NCBI GenBank assembly: GCA_900757865.1
Contig: CAAEPH010000028.1
Coordinates: 1 to 64,000 of the forward strand
Length of the DNA: 64,000 bases
From: an uncultured Sutterella sp.
Lineage (GTDB): Bacteria; Pseudomonadota; Gammaproteobacteria; Burkholderiales; Burkholderiaceae_F
Reading direction: 5' to 3'
The notes beneath the pieces were generated by a model that had not been told where the DNA came from, did no database searches, and saw nothing but the letters and a program-made list of their open reading frames with translations. Numbering within the stretch: position 1 is the first letter of the stretch; every line of letters starts with the position of its first letter. Both the position numbers and the translations under genes were made by a program. Positions 37,726 to 46,707 of the stretch are shown one piece after another.

Positions 37726-38937
37726 TCAATAGTCGGTACTCAGGAGAAAATCGGCAACGTGCATGCTTTTAATACCCTCGTAATTTCCTCCAGCAAATTC
37801 ATCGGCTCTCAGCACATACTTGGGATAGTTATCACGTATTTCCAATAGGCGTTCATATTCGCGCTTTTCGGTTTTCTCCGATTTAATCGCCTGGGTGACC
37901 TGCACATACAGCCGATCATTGGCTCTCTGCGCCACAAAGTCGACCTCACCGTCCAGTGTTTTCCCAATGGTCACGTCATAGCCTCGTCGGCAAAGTTCCA
38001 GGTACACCACGTTTTCCAGACTGGACGCTATGCTATCGGGTGTATAGCCCAACACGCTGTACCGCAATGCGGTATCGGCGAGATAAAACTTCTCTTGCGT
38101 TTTTAGAATTTGCTTGCCCCGCAGGTCGTAACGAGAACAGCGATGAAGTAAATAGGCTGACTCTAACTTTGCTAAGTAGCTGTATACTGTTTCATTGTCG
38201 ATCGAACGGTGTTCCGCTTTCAGATAGTCCGAAATCGTTTTGGCGGAGAAGGTGTTTCCCACATTCGCCAAGGTGAATCGGACCACCCGTTCCAACTGAT
38301 CAATCTTGCGAATCTGGTTTCTCTTCACAATATCGGAAAAGATGGTGGCGTTATAGATATCCCGAACGATGTTATAAACCTCATCGGGTGAGTATTCTCG
38401 CAGGTGTATGGCCGGGAAGCCCCCCAAGCGGATATAGTTAACTAGTTCAAGATGAGGGTCTTGGACCTGCGTGTACTGCTGTTTGAAAACCAGATACTCC
38501 TGAAAAGAAAGCGTATACATACGAAACGAAACATATCGTCCCGTCAGATAAGTAGCTATTTCCGAGGACATCAGTCTGGAATTGGACCCCGTCACGTAAA
38601 GGTCCACATCAAAATCCGTTGCCAAGTCGTTGATGACTTTCTCCCAACCTTCGATGTCCTGAACCTCATCCAGAAAGAAATACGTTCTCCCGTTGGGCAT
38701 GAGTTGTGCTTTGAGCGCATTGAACATCTCCTTCGCGGTCATATCCTCATAAGCCAGGGAATCGAAACGCATACTGACAAGGCGGTCAGAAGGAATGTTG
38801 CGCTCTTGAAGCAACTTTTCCTTAACCATTTTAAGAACGGTGGACTTTCCGCAACGACGAACACCCGTTACCACTTTCACAAACGGCGTGTCCGTGTACG
38901 CCAGAATCTTATTCACATAGAGTGGTCTATTAATCAT
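37726..38937 (-). CDS. AAA-type ATPase with DUF4143 domain
   Basis: 403 residues. Walker A VVTGVRRCGKSTVLKMV (residues about 21-37), Walker B TYFFLDEVQDIEGWEK and the sensor-like LYVTGSNSRLMSSE. The C-terminal DUF4143 half has FYLADTALRYSVLG and GEVDFVAQRANDRLYVQV, resembling a PD-(D/E)xK fold. Widespread in gut bacteria and often duplicated, with no assigned function. It stands alone. The upstream AT-rich region (38940-39010) likely carries its promoter. Confidence 0.92.
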   Translation of the reverse strand: MINRPLYVNKILAYTDTPFVKVVTGVRRCGKSTVLKMVKEKLLQERNIPSDRLVSMRFDSLAYEDMTAKEMFNALKAQLMPNGRTYFFLDEVQDIEGWEKVINDLATDFDVDLYVTGSNSRLMSSEIATYLTGRYVSFRMYTLSFQEYLVFKQQYTQVQDPHLELVNYIRLGGFPAIHLREYSPDEVYNIVRDIYNATIFSDIVKRNQIRKIDQLERVVRFTLANVGNTFSAKTISDYLKAEHRSIDNETVYSYLAKLESAYLLHRCSRYDLRGKQILKTQEKFYLADTALRYSVLGYTPDSIASSLENVVYLELCRRGYDVTIGKTLDGEVDFVAQRANDRLYVQVTQAIKSEKTEKREYERLLEIRDNYPKYVLRADEFAGGNYEGIKSMHVADFLLSTDY

Positions 38938-39195
38938 GGAAGCACCTTCATTTACAAGCCATATCGCAAGTATAATAAAAATTCAATAGTTTTGCGATTA
39001 TAAGCTGCAATATCTATTGATCTCTTGTTTTTTTCCGATTTGCTCTTGTACTTTTCCGCTTGTCTGCATCCTTTTGCGACCAGGCTCTTCACCGTCTAAT
39101 TTAAAGCGTTGGGGTTCTCATCGTTCTATCCTTCCTGACCCTGTCTTCTCAGACGCTCAATGTCGACAACCATAACAGGCAGCGCCCAAGAAAAA
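38938..39195. other. Intergenic region between the ATPase and the aldo/keto reductase
   Basis: About 260 bp, no gene seen. The AT-rich part near 38940-39010 is probably the ATPase promoter. Confidence 0.4.
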
Positions 39196-39238
39196 GCGAG
39201 ACCACCCAGGCTTTGTCGTTTTGCCCCGATGGTCTCGC
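39196..39238 (-). terminator. Terminator of the aldo/keto reductase gene
   Basis: GCGAGACCA (39196-39204) with TGGTCTCGC (39230-39238); A5 precedes it on the plus strand, giving a T run for minus-strand transcripts. Confidence 0.85.
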
Positions 39239-39278
39239 CACAAGCGTTGCCTTGCTTTTTTAGCGCCCATGCGACGCC

Positions 39279-40124
39279 TTAGAAATCGTTCGTGTCGGGA
39301 TCAAGCCCCGTAAACGCAAAGTTGTCGATGCTATCGATCACGGCCATATCCTCAGCGCTCAAAGAAAAATCAAAGAGCTCGGTGTTTTCCACCATACGGC
39401 TTTCCGTGACCGCTTTGGTGAGCACCACCACGTCGTGCTGAAGGACCCAACGAAGGACCACCTGCGCGGGACTCTTTCCGTACTTTTGGGCAATAGCAGC
39501 AATACGCGCGTCTTTGAGCACATCACCGTTGGCTAACGGACTCCACGCTTCAATCACCATCCCATGAGCGCGACTAAAGTCCACCACCTCGCTCTGACGC
39601 CAACCCGGATGAAATTCGATCTGATTCACCATGGGCTTCACGTCAAAGTCGAGCAACGCCTTCAAGTGATGCGGCTTAAAGTTCGAGACACCAATCGCGC
39701 GAATGCGACCTGCTTGATGGAGCTCCACCATGGCGCGCCATGTCTCGGCATTGATCGCTTCCCAGTTCTCAAACCGATTCGCGGCGGCCGGCCAATGGAT
39801 TAAATAAAGATCCAAATAGTCCAACTGCAGGTCCGCCAAGGTCTTCTCAAAAGCCTTGAGCGTTGTCTCGTAGCCACGCGCTTCGTTCCAGACTTTGCTC
39901 GTTACAAAAAGTTCTTGGCGAGGCACACCGCTCTCGGCAATCGCTTGGCCGACGCTCGCCTCGTTGCCGTAGATCGCCGCCGCATCGATGTGGCGGTAGC
40001 CGTGCTCGAGCGCTAAACGCACGGCGTTGCGTGTTATCTCACCCGTGGGGGTTCTAAACGTGCCGTAGCCCACTCGTGGAATGGCGACGCCGTTAGGCAA
40101 AAGCATCGTGGATTGAAAATTCAT
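39279..40124 (-). CDS. Aldo/keto reductase
   Basis: NADPH-dependent carbonyl reductase, 281 residues. Family signatures: VGYGTFRTP, HIDAAAIYGNEASVGQAI (catalytic Asp and Tyr), VTSKVWNEARG (catalytic Lys), LYLIHWP (His) and VSNFKPHHLKAL. The C-terminal cofactor part is VLRWVLQHDVVVLTKAV. This is the intact member of a set with two fragments at 34868 and 37334. An MFS exporter is encoded upstream on the same strand. Confidence 0.94.
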   Translation of the reverse strand: MNFQSTMLLPNGVAIPRVGYGTFRTPTGEITRNAVRLALEHGYRHIDAAAIYGNEASVGQAIAESGVPRQELFVTSKVWNEARGYETTLKAFEKTLADLQLDYLDLYLIHWPAAANRFENWEAINAETWRAMVELHQAGRIRAIGVSNFKPHHLKALLDFDVKPMVNQIEFHPGWRQSEVVDFSRAHGMVIEAWSPLANGDVLKDARIAAIAQKYGKSPAQVVLRWVLQHDVVVLTKAVTESRMVENTELFDFSLSAEDMAVIDSIDNFAFTGLDPDTNDF

Positions 40125-40277
40125 GATGAACTCCTACTGAAAAAAGAAGTGAAAAAAATCGTTATAACGAAAAACGTGGGATCCAAGCGCTGGACAAAGG
40201 GCCTTAAGCACGCTGCCCGTCTCGCGTTTTACAAAATCCCTTAAAAATCTCGACTAGAGATCGCTCCCCACAAAGCT

Positions 40278-41465
40278 TTAAGCCATCGAGGGCGTCTCAA
40301 CGGGTTGGCGCTTTTGCGCTAAAAAGAGCGTTAATCCCAAGGCCACCGTGCTCATCACGGCCCCCACCCAAGGCGCAGCCGGCAGGCCCCAGCTCGACTC
40401 AATAGCGAGGCCTCCTAACCACGCCGCTAAGGCGTTACCAAGATTAAACGCACCGATATTCATTACCGAAGCGAGCGTGGGCGAGGTGTGCGCTTCTTTC
40501 ATCGTCACGGTCTGCAGGGGCGCCACCGTCGCAAAGCCCAATGCACCGATGGTAAAAAGAAGCAAAGCGGTAAGCCAGACGTTCTCGAGCACAAAGCCAA
40601 AGGCCACCAACGAGAGCGTCAAGAGAACGAGCTCGGTCACCAGCGACGCGATCAAGTGTCGATCCGCCCACTTTCCCCCAAAGTGGTTTCCCACCATCAT
40701 GCCCAAGCCCAGCACCACCATGAACCACGTCACGTGTCGGTTTGCCACGCCGCTCACCTCCGTGAGCATCGGCGCTAAATACGTGATGGCCGCAAAGACG
40801 CCTCCAAACCCCAAGAGTGTCATGGCAAGCGCCGTCACAATGCGCGGGTTAGCCAAGGTGCGAAGCTCATCGGAGAGCGACGTTGGCGCGGGCGTCGGTA
40901 ACGTGGGCACGAGGCGCGCGAGCGCGAGCATCACACCCAAACCCACCACGGTGATAAAGCCGTAGGTAACGCGCCAGCTCAACACATCGCCCACCCAAGC
41001 CCCCAGTGGGACGCCTACCAAATTGGCAACGGTAAGCCCAGAGAACATAAAGGCGACGGCTGCCGCGCGTCGGTGAGCGCCAGCGAGCTCAGCGCCTACC
41101 ACACTGCCCAGTCCAAAGAAAACGCCATGCGAGAAACTCGTCACAATGCGTCCAACGAGCATCAGTGAAAACCAGGGCGAGAGCGTGGTTAAGGCGTTTC
41201 CGAGGGTAAACAGAGCCATTGAGAGAATCAAGAGCGTTTTGCGCGAGAGGCGCAGTCCCAGCCAGGTGAGAATGGGCGAACCCACCATCACGCCAACGGC
41301 ATAAGCCGCCACCATCCAACCGGCTTGGGCGTGCGAGACGGTGAAATCCGCCGCCACCTGGTTGAGCACACCGATCGCGGAAAATTCTGTCATCCCAATG
41401 GCAAAGGCGCCGAGCGCCAAGGCCCATAGTGCCGGTGGGGTTTTTGTGGAATCTGTCATAGTCAT
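40278..41465 (-). CDS. MFS transporter (DHA1-type exporter)
   Basis: 12-segment inner-membrane exporter of drugs or sugars, 395 residues. DHA1 features: GMTEFSAIGVLNQVAADF near the N-terminus, the motif A-like GLRLSRKTLL between helices 2 and 3, and GVPLGAWVGDVLSWRV. A strong palindrome (41525-41546) and paired TAGTTGCA/TGCAACTA sites lie in its promoter region, and a MarR gene is divergent at 41874, so it is probably repressed by that protein. Confidence 0.9.
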   Translation of the reverse strand: MTMTDSTKTPPALWALALGAFAIGMTEFSAIGVLNQVAADFTVSHAQAGWMVAAYAVGVMVGSPILTWLGLRLSRKTLLILSMALFTLGNALTTLSPWFSLMLVGRIVTSFSHGVFFGLGSVVGAELAGAHRRAAAVAFMFSGLTVANLVGVPLGAWVGDVLSWRVTYGFITVVGLGVMLALARLVPTLPTPAPTSLSDELRTLANPRIVTALAMTLLGFGGVFAAITYLAPMLTEVSGVANRHVTWFMVVLGLGMMVGNHFGGKWADRHLIASLVTELVLLTLSLVAFGFVLENVWLTALLLFTIGALGFATVAPLQTVTMKEAHTSPTLASVMNIGAFNLGNALAAWLGGLAIESSWGLPAAPWVGAVMSTVALGLTLFLAQKRQPVETPSMA

Positions 41466-41488
41466 AAGCGTTGTTTGAAAAAATTATT

Positions 41489-41561
41489 TAGTTGCATACG
41501 CCATCATTCGGCGTTGGAATGAATAATACTTGCATGCGCAAGTATTTGTCAAGTGCAACTA
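41489..41561. promoter_or_regulatory. Operator region of the MFS gene (MarR-type palindromes)
   Basis: The inner palindrome AATACTTGC-ATGC-GCAAGTATT (41525-41546) has perfect 9-bp arms. Outer sites TAGTTGCA (41489-41496) and TGCAACTA (41554-41561) form a second inverted pair. The region begins 24 bp upstream of the MFS start. MarR and related regulators bind such sites; the MarR encoded at 41874 is the obvious candidate. Confidence 0.6.
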
Positions 41562-41873
41562 TTTCGTTTATGATGACGGCACGATATCGAGAGGTTGGTT
41601 CGTCTGGCGGAACACGTCGCTCCGCGTTTAGCGCTCCATTAGGTGCTCATTTAATCGAAGATTGGGTGAAGATTGAACGCTGATGGGGCGTGTTAGGCTT
41701 CGCTAAGCCGGTTCGCGCTGTCGATTGGTGGTCACTATGGCCTTGCTGGCTTTAGTTTGGATCGCTTCGCTTTGGAGCGGTGCGATCCTCTCCCGAAACA
41801 CACCCGCCTTTCACGGTGAACCTCAACAACCGAACATTCGCCTCTGATTAACTGCTTTTCCAAGGGAATACCC
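41562..41873. other. Intergenic region before marR
   Basis: About 310 bp. A short frame at 41570-41680 has no family resemblance. It may be marR leader sequence. Confidence 0.35.
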
Positions 41874-42338
41874 ATGACAACCGTAGACTGTTGGCAAATG
41901 ACGCAAGTGGCTCAAGATAGCCTCACGGCTCAGGTGGAACAACGCCTTCAAGCCGAAAACCTCTCGGCGCGTGAGTGGATTATGTTGCGCGTCTTAAGTG
42001 GGCAGAGTGATAAAAAAGGGGGGCACTTTCGGATGATGAGTTTAGCCCCTCGCATTGGGCTTTCGGCCTCAGCGACCACGCGACTTGTGCGTCGATTGGA
42101 GAATCGAGGCCTTTTAAAGCGCTACCTTTGTCCCACGGATCAACGTGGCATCTACACGGATCTCACCAAAGAGGGCTTTTCCCTGCTCGCTCGCACCACG
42201 CCTGCGCTCGAAGCGCTTTTTGCCGACCTGCAGCTCCCGGACGACGCCCGAGGCTACGTTGAACGTATCACTGCGCTCGCCGAAGACGCGATGCCCTCGC
42301 CTTGTGGAGAGACGTGTGACGAGGAGCCACGCGTTTAA
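41874..42338 (+). CDS. MarR-family transcriptional regulator
   Basis: 154 residues with the winged helix-turn-helix of MarR: LSAREWIMLRVLSG, LAPRIGLSASATTRLVRRLE (recognition helix) and LLKRYLCPTDQRGIYTDLT (wing, with the DxR motif DQR). The C-terminus is Cys/acidic (PCGETCDEE), which may sense metals or oxidants, though this is speculative. Divergent from the MFS exporter. Confidence 0.88.
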   Translation: MTTVDCWQMTQVAQDSLTAQVEQRLQAENLSAREWIMLRVLSGQSDKKGGHFRMMSLAPRIGLSASATTRLVRRLENRGLLKRYLCPTDQRGIYTDLTKEGFSLLARTTPALEALFADLQLPDDARGYVERITALAEDAMPSPCGETCDEEPRV

Positions 42339-42604
42339 ATAAAGAGAGAACTTCAGACCTGAGTTCTCTACGCTCTCTCCCGAGTGGCGACGTCTCTGTT
42401 TTTTGGCTGACACGCCGCTCCTTGGCTTTTCCCTTGCCGCATTTCCTCTGTCTCAATAGGAAAAACATGAAGAATGACTGGACAGACCGTTTCATTCCTG
42501 TCAAACGGATCTAATGAAGGCGCTCCTTGTACTTGTGAAAGATAAAAGACGCTTCACCGTTGGCCTTTCTTTTTTAAGGCTCAAAAAAAGAAGGAGTATC
42601 GACC

Positions 42605-42690
42605 ATGAGAGACGGATGGAACGGAAGCTAATCACGATTAGCCAATAACCAAAGAGCCAAAGAACGACATTGTCCTTTGGCTCTTTTTTT
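42605..42690 (+). ncRNA. Possible short leader RNA with mini-ORF and terminator
   Basis: AAGGAG (42591-42596) precedes ATG 42605, encoding MRDGWNGS. Its stop lies in hairpin GCTAAT/ATTAGC (42627-42642), followed by a strong terminator AAAGAGCCAAAG / CTTTGGCTCTTT with T7 (42651-42690). This resembles an attenuator leader, but no plus-strand gene follows, so it may be a short stand-alone RNA or the end of the marR transcript. Confidence 0.35.
42651..42690 (+). terminator. Strong terminator between marR and the membrane-protein gene
   Basis: 12-bp stem AAAGAGCCAAAG (42651-42662) with CTTTGGCTCTTT (42675-42686), then T4. It can also act on the minus-strand transcript arriving from 42742. Confidence 0.85.
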
Positions 42691-42741
42691 CATGCGTTTT
42701 TTGCGTGGGCAGGGCTCTTGCGAGCCACCTCACTCTCAGGC

Positions 42742-43551
42742 TTAGCGCTTCGAGGTTTTTGCGCAGCTGTTCGAGTTGTCCGAGCTACCTTGCGCTTTAT
42801 TTAAGCGCTCTTGGCGCCAATACCAAAATAGGCTCGCCCCCATAATCAACACGTAACCCACGAGTTCGGTGCTCTCTTCAGTAAAGTCTTTCATCGCGCG
42901 CCACCGTGCGTAGTCACCCATGATATTGAGCCATACCCCCTTGTAGCCCATAAGGCGTGAGTAAGACAGCACAATGGCCAACCCCGGGAGCATCATCAGG
43001 TAGGCACGACTTTTCACAAAAGCGACCAACCCAGGGATGATCGTTTTAAAGCGCACGCGCCACAACTGAATAAGAAGGAGAATCAAGTACACCGACAAGA
43101 CGCGCTTCCAGGACCCGTGGTTGATCACGTCAAACCACGCATCGAGCTCGCGAATGAAAATCGCCGTGAAAAAGCCACTGATGAGCCAAAGGCCACCAGC
43201 GAGCTCAGGCTCTTTCATCGCGGAGCGCGCAAAAAGAACCGCAGCCACCAGCACACAGACCTCTTGCCCAATCTCAATCCAATTCTCAATGGCCATCGGA
43301 TGGGTGAGCGAGAAAAAGTAGAGTCCCACTAACAAGGGACCCACGGCTGCAGCCACCAAAAATTGGACCAAAGCGATCCCTAAGGTTTTTAAATCGTTAC
43401 GCACAATGAGTGTTCTCAAAGAAAGAAAAGCGTCAGTGCTCTCCGTGAGCGCGCAAAAATTCACCAACAGAGTTTTGGGAGCAACGGCGTCGGACATCAC
43501 AAAAGAGAAAAAGCGTGACGCAATAAAAAGAGTAGCGCCTCTTTTTAGCAT
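42742..43551 (-). CDS. Polytopic inner-membrane protein, unknown function
   Basis: 269 residues with about six hydrophobic segments, including IALVQFLVAAAVGPLLVGLY, CVLVAAVLFA, GGLWLISGFFTAIFI, VLSVYLILLLIQL and GYVLIMGASLFWYW. ATG 43497 is an alternative start. I do not recognise a family. Charged residues within the predicted membrane parts (IRELDAWFDVI) hint at a channel or sensor, but nothing more can be said. It converges on the terminator at 42651. Confidence 0.7.
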   Translation of the reverse strand: MLKRGATLFIASRFFSFVMSDAVAPKTLLVNFCALTESTDAFLSLRTLIVRNDLKTLGIALVQFLVAAAVGPLLVGLYFFSLTHPMAIENWIEIGQEVCVLVAAVLFARSAMKEPELAGGLWLISGFFTAIFIRELDAWFDVINHGSWKRVLSVYLILLLIQLWRVRFKTIIPGLVAFVKSRAYLMMLPGLAIVLSYSRLMGYKGVWLNIMGDYARWRAMKDFTEESTELVGYVLIMGASLFWYWRQERLNKAQGSSDNSNSCAKTSKR

Positions 43552-44512
43552 GTTTTTTCGTTTGGCGTAATCCCTCTCTTAGCTAAGCACACCAATAAGA
43601 CAGAAAACCGCTCCCTTAGCGCTTGGCTTTTTATAATATTTTTCTCCCGTTCGGGTGTTTTTATTTAAACACAAAGTCCAGCGGTTTGAAGAAAAACTCG
43701 ACCCCCTTTTCCCCTCTTCCTCACGTTTAATAGCGCTCAACAAAAGCTTGTCCAACCGCAATGGCTAAAAACGTTCAATATCTTCCACCTTGCTACAGAG
43801 GCAAATTACCAACCCAAACGCTTCAACCCAAGCTTTAAAAACTCGAGACGCTGTTACTCAACGCCTTTTGTCTTCCTCATCATTGCGCACGGGGTTTCAC
43901 GACATTGACGCCCAGCATCTTAGGGGGAAACCTGATCTCAGACCAAACGTCCATTGACCTCTCCATTCTGTCACTTGGTTGTTGCTAAATGGCAACAACA
44001 AACGGTCAACCTTGAACGTCTGTTTTACTTTGGCCACCGACGCGGTAACGTTTGGAGTTTGTGGGTTGGGGCTTGGCGTTTAGCATTTAGCGTTTTTCAC
44101 GCCACTGCACACCCAGCACCCTCTTTATCTCCACGTCAGACCTCCTCGGGAAGAACCAGCCCACACGCGTCTGCCGTGCCCCTCATGTCCGCGATCCCGC
44201 ATTCGTGGTCCTATTCGCTAAACGTTTGGCCACGTTTGATCATCCTTGCCCCACCAGACGAACTGGCACAGCGCACGAAGCGTGCTACGATATCGCCACG
44301 TGTGTCTTGTGCCCGTCCTTTCGTCGTCGTTGCGTCGTTAAGGCCAGCAACCTGGCGACGACCTCACCTGGGCCCAAACCAGACACCCCGACACCCCACC
44401 GCCCTGAACCCGCAACCCGTCCGAACGTAAAGCGTGCCAGTCGCCGGCTTGGGTGAGATCAACCGTCAGCCTAAAGCCACCCGTCTAGGCTGCCTTTGAG
44501 GAGTATTTTTCT
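43552..44512. other. Long intergenic region before the asparaginase gene
   Basis: About 960 bp. Open frames here (for example 43954-44430) have skewed Arg/Pro composition and no ribosome binding site, so none is called. A small hairpin GTTGTTGC-TAAAT-GGCAACAAC is near 43980. The asparaginase promoter is presumably close to its 3' end. Confidence 0.4.
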
Positions 44513-45598
44513 ATGTCCATGGAACCTTTAACATCGTTGACCCCCGATCAACCCCTGCCCCACATCGTGGTGCTCACCACCGGTGGGACCATTGTGAGTT
44601 CTGGCGCCTCCGCCACCCAAATGACGGGGTATTCGCTGCAAGGTGTGACCGTTGACGAGCTGCTCCGTGGCGTGCCGGGTCTGGCCGACGTGGCTCGCGT
44701 AAGCGTCGAAGCCGTGGCCAACATCGACTCCTCCTCGATGACGAGCGCCGTCTGGATGACCTTAGCTGAGCGCGTCATGGCCTACGCACGCCAGGACGAC
44801 GTTGACGGCATCGTGATCACGCACGGCACGGATACGCTCGAAGAAACCGCCTACTTCTTAACCCTGACCCTCACGACCGAGAAACCCGTGGTGATCACGG
44901 GCGCCATGCGCCCCTCGACCGCGCTCTCGGCCGAAGGGCCCTTGAATCTTTTGAACGCCATCCGCGTGGCGACCCACCCTTCCACCAAAGGCCGTGGCGT
45001 GATCGTTGCGCTTAACGACACACTCCTCTCGGGGCGCGATGCCACGAAAACCCATCCCACTAACGTGGCCACGTTCCGCGCGCCAGACGCGGGCGTCTTG
45101 GGACTGATTGCGGGAAATGAACTTCATTGGCTCAACCAGAGCGCTGCGCGTCACGCGCCCGACGCCCCCTTCCCCTTGCCGCAACTTCAAGCCTACGTGG
45201 CGCACCACGGACGCTTTCCCCGGGTCGATATTCTCACCAGCCACGTCGACGATGACGCGGTCTTTGTGAACGCGGCCTTAGCCGCCGGCGCGCAAGGCTT
45301 GGTCCATGCGGGAACCGGCAACGGCTCGATTCATGAGCAAACCGAAGGTGCCCTGCTCGAGGCCGCAAAACGTGGTGTGCTGGTCGTGCGCGCCTCGCGC
45401 ACCGGGTCCGGTGCTTGTGTCTCCGGGCTTGCCACCTGGGAGGACGCGGGCTTCATTGCCTCAGGCACTCTGAACCCAGCCAAAGCCCGTGTGCTCTTGC
45501 AGTTAATCCTCATGACCGTGCCGGTACCCCCCCAGCGCGACCACGACGCTTATATTGAAGCGGTCAATTTTGCACGTCACGCCTATAGAACGTGCTAG
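44513..45598 (+). CDS. L-asparaginase family amidohydrolase
   Basis: Hydrolyses asparagine (or glutamine) to the acid and ammonia. 361 residues with both catalytic threonine motifs: VVLTTGGTIVSSG (residues about 20-32) and VITHGTDTLEETAYFL (about 102-117), plus AMRPSTALSAEGPLNLL. No signal peptide, so probably cytoplasmic. GAGGAG lies about 9 bp before ATG 44513. No operon partner. Confidence 0.94.
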   Translation: MSMEPLTSLTPDQPLPHIVVLTTGGTIVSSGASATQMTGYSLQGVTVDELLRGVPGLADVARVSVEAVANIDSSSMTSAVWMTLAERVMAYARQDDVDGIVITHGTDTLEETAYFLTLTLTTEKPVVITGAMRPSTALSAEGPLNLLNAIRVATHPSTKGRGVIVALNDTLLSGRDATKTHPTNVATFRAPDAGVLGLIAGNELHWLNQSAARHAPDAPFPLPQLQAYVAHHGRFPRVDILTSHVDDDAVFVNAALAAGAQGLVHAGTGNGSIHEQTEGALLEAAKRGVLVVRASRTGSGACVSGLATWEDAGFIASGTLNPAKARVLLQLILMTVPVPPQRDHDAYIEAVNFARHAYRTC

Positions 45599-45700
45599 GC
45601 TATTAACACTTTTCGTGCGTCACCGCTTGAGCGAAACACGCCCAAAGGCATGACGCGCTAGTGAAGAAAAACGCCTAACAAACACTGGGAGACATTGGTC

Positions 45701-46189
45701 ATGATCTCAAAGGCACTATCCACCCCAAGACGCTCCGCGCTCACCACAGCGGTACTCGCGAGCCTGGGCGTGTTTGTCTTAACGGGATGCAATACGCTCG
45801 AGTCCGCGTTTAGTTCCACCGACTTTTCACTCTACCAAGGTGAACCCGTCGCGTTTCAAGGCGAAGGTGGTGAAAACGAAACGATTGATGGGATCGACGT
45901 GTGGCGACACGGCTTTCCCAATCGACGCTATCGCGTGGTGGGCACCATTACCTCCCACGGCTACACGGCCAGCGCTCGCTTAGAAGAAGCCATCAAGACC
46001 GCGAAACAATATAACGCTGACGCATTGATTGTGGGCGAGGACTATGGCTCCACCCCGCAAGTGGGCGTGGGCGCCTTTGGTGGCAGTGGCATGGGATTGA
46101 GCTTGGGCACGGGGGTGTCGTTGCCTTTTGAGCGCCCGCAGACCAATTACACCGCCATTCGTTACCTCAATAAAGGCGAGGCGAGCTAA
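45701..46189 (+). CDS. Putative lipoprotein
   Basis: 162 residues. A basic N-terminus and hydrophobic stretch end in the lipobox FVLTGC-N, so it is lipid-anchored. The mature part has GFPNRRYRVVGTITS and a helix (RLEEAIKTAKQYNADALIVGE), a pattern shared with small uncharacterised envelope proteins. The C-terminal third is glycine-rich. ATG 45701 is preferred over TTG 45695, with GGGAGA upstream. Function unknown. Confidence 0.75.
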   Translation: MISKALSTPRRSALTTAVLASLGVFVLTGCNTLESAFSSTDFSLYQGEPVAFQGEGGENETIDGIDVWRHGFPNRRYRVVGTITSHGYTASARLEEAIKTAKQYNADALIVGEDYGSTPQVGVGAFGGSGMGLSLGTGVSLPFERPQTNYTAIRYLNKGEAS

Positions 46190-46213
46190 AAACGCAAGGG
46201 CGTCATGACATCC

Positions 46214-46266
46214 GGCCAACGCTAGGGTGAAACACTTTTGAGGTTTCGAGCAGCGTTGGCCTTTTT
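46214..46266 (+). terminator. Terminator after the lipoprotein gene
   Basis: GGCCAACGCT (46214-46223) with AGCGTTGGCC (46252-46261), followed by TTTTT. Confidence 0.85.
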
Positions 46267-46694
46267 GTTATGACGTTCGAGCGTGGGCAAGGGAATCGTC
46301 ACCCTTGATCGTGACCATTGAGCACCGTTTAGCCTCAACCACATTAAAGCAACCAGCCAAGCCATCCTCTCTAAAAATCAAAGAAAATTTTCTATACCAA
46401 CAAATTCTTTATAACCAGAATAAAGATCGTCCTCTCTAGAGAAAATTTTCCGTTCTCTTTTTATAAAAAAATCGACGCACTCGCTAAACATACCCTCAAC
46501 CGAAATGCTCACAAAAACGAGATGATATTGAGATTTATTATAGAAATATCCTTCCCCTAAGGGAAAAGACCAAAGGGGATTCCAGCGAATATTTTGCCCA
46601 AAATCAAAAATTTATTTCATTTATGGAGAGCAGAAAGGCTGGTGGGTTCAGCAGGGAGTATGATGATTTTGACCCCAATCCGTGGACTTTTTTA
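46267..46694. other. Intergenic region with paired AGAAAATTTTCT-type sites
   Basis: About 430 bp, AT-rich. GAAAATTTTC occurs at 46383-46392 (inside AGAAAATTTTCT) and again at 46441-46450, next to the palindrome TCTCTAGAGA (46433-46442). TTCCCCTAAGGGAA is at 46552-46565. These are candidate operators for the FMN-dehydrogenase gene downstream. Confidence 0.4.
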
Positions 46695-46707
46695 TAGGAG
46701 ACGTCCC

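Noticed and set aside
43954..44430. 158-codon ORF upstream of asparaginase
   Set aside because: Composition is skewed, there is no ribosome binding site and no recognisable motif.
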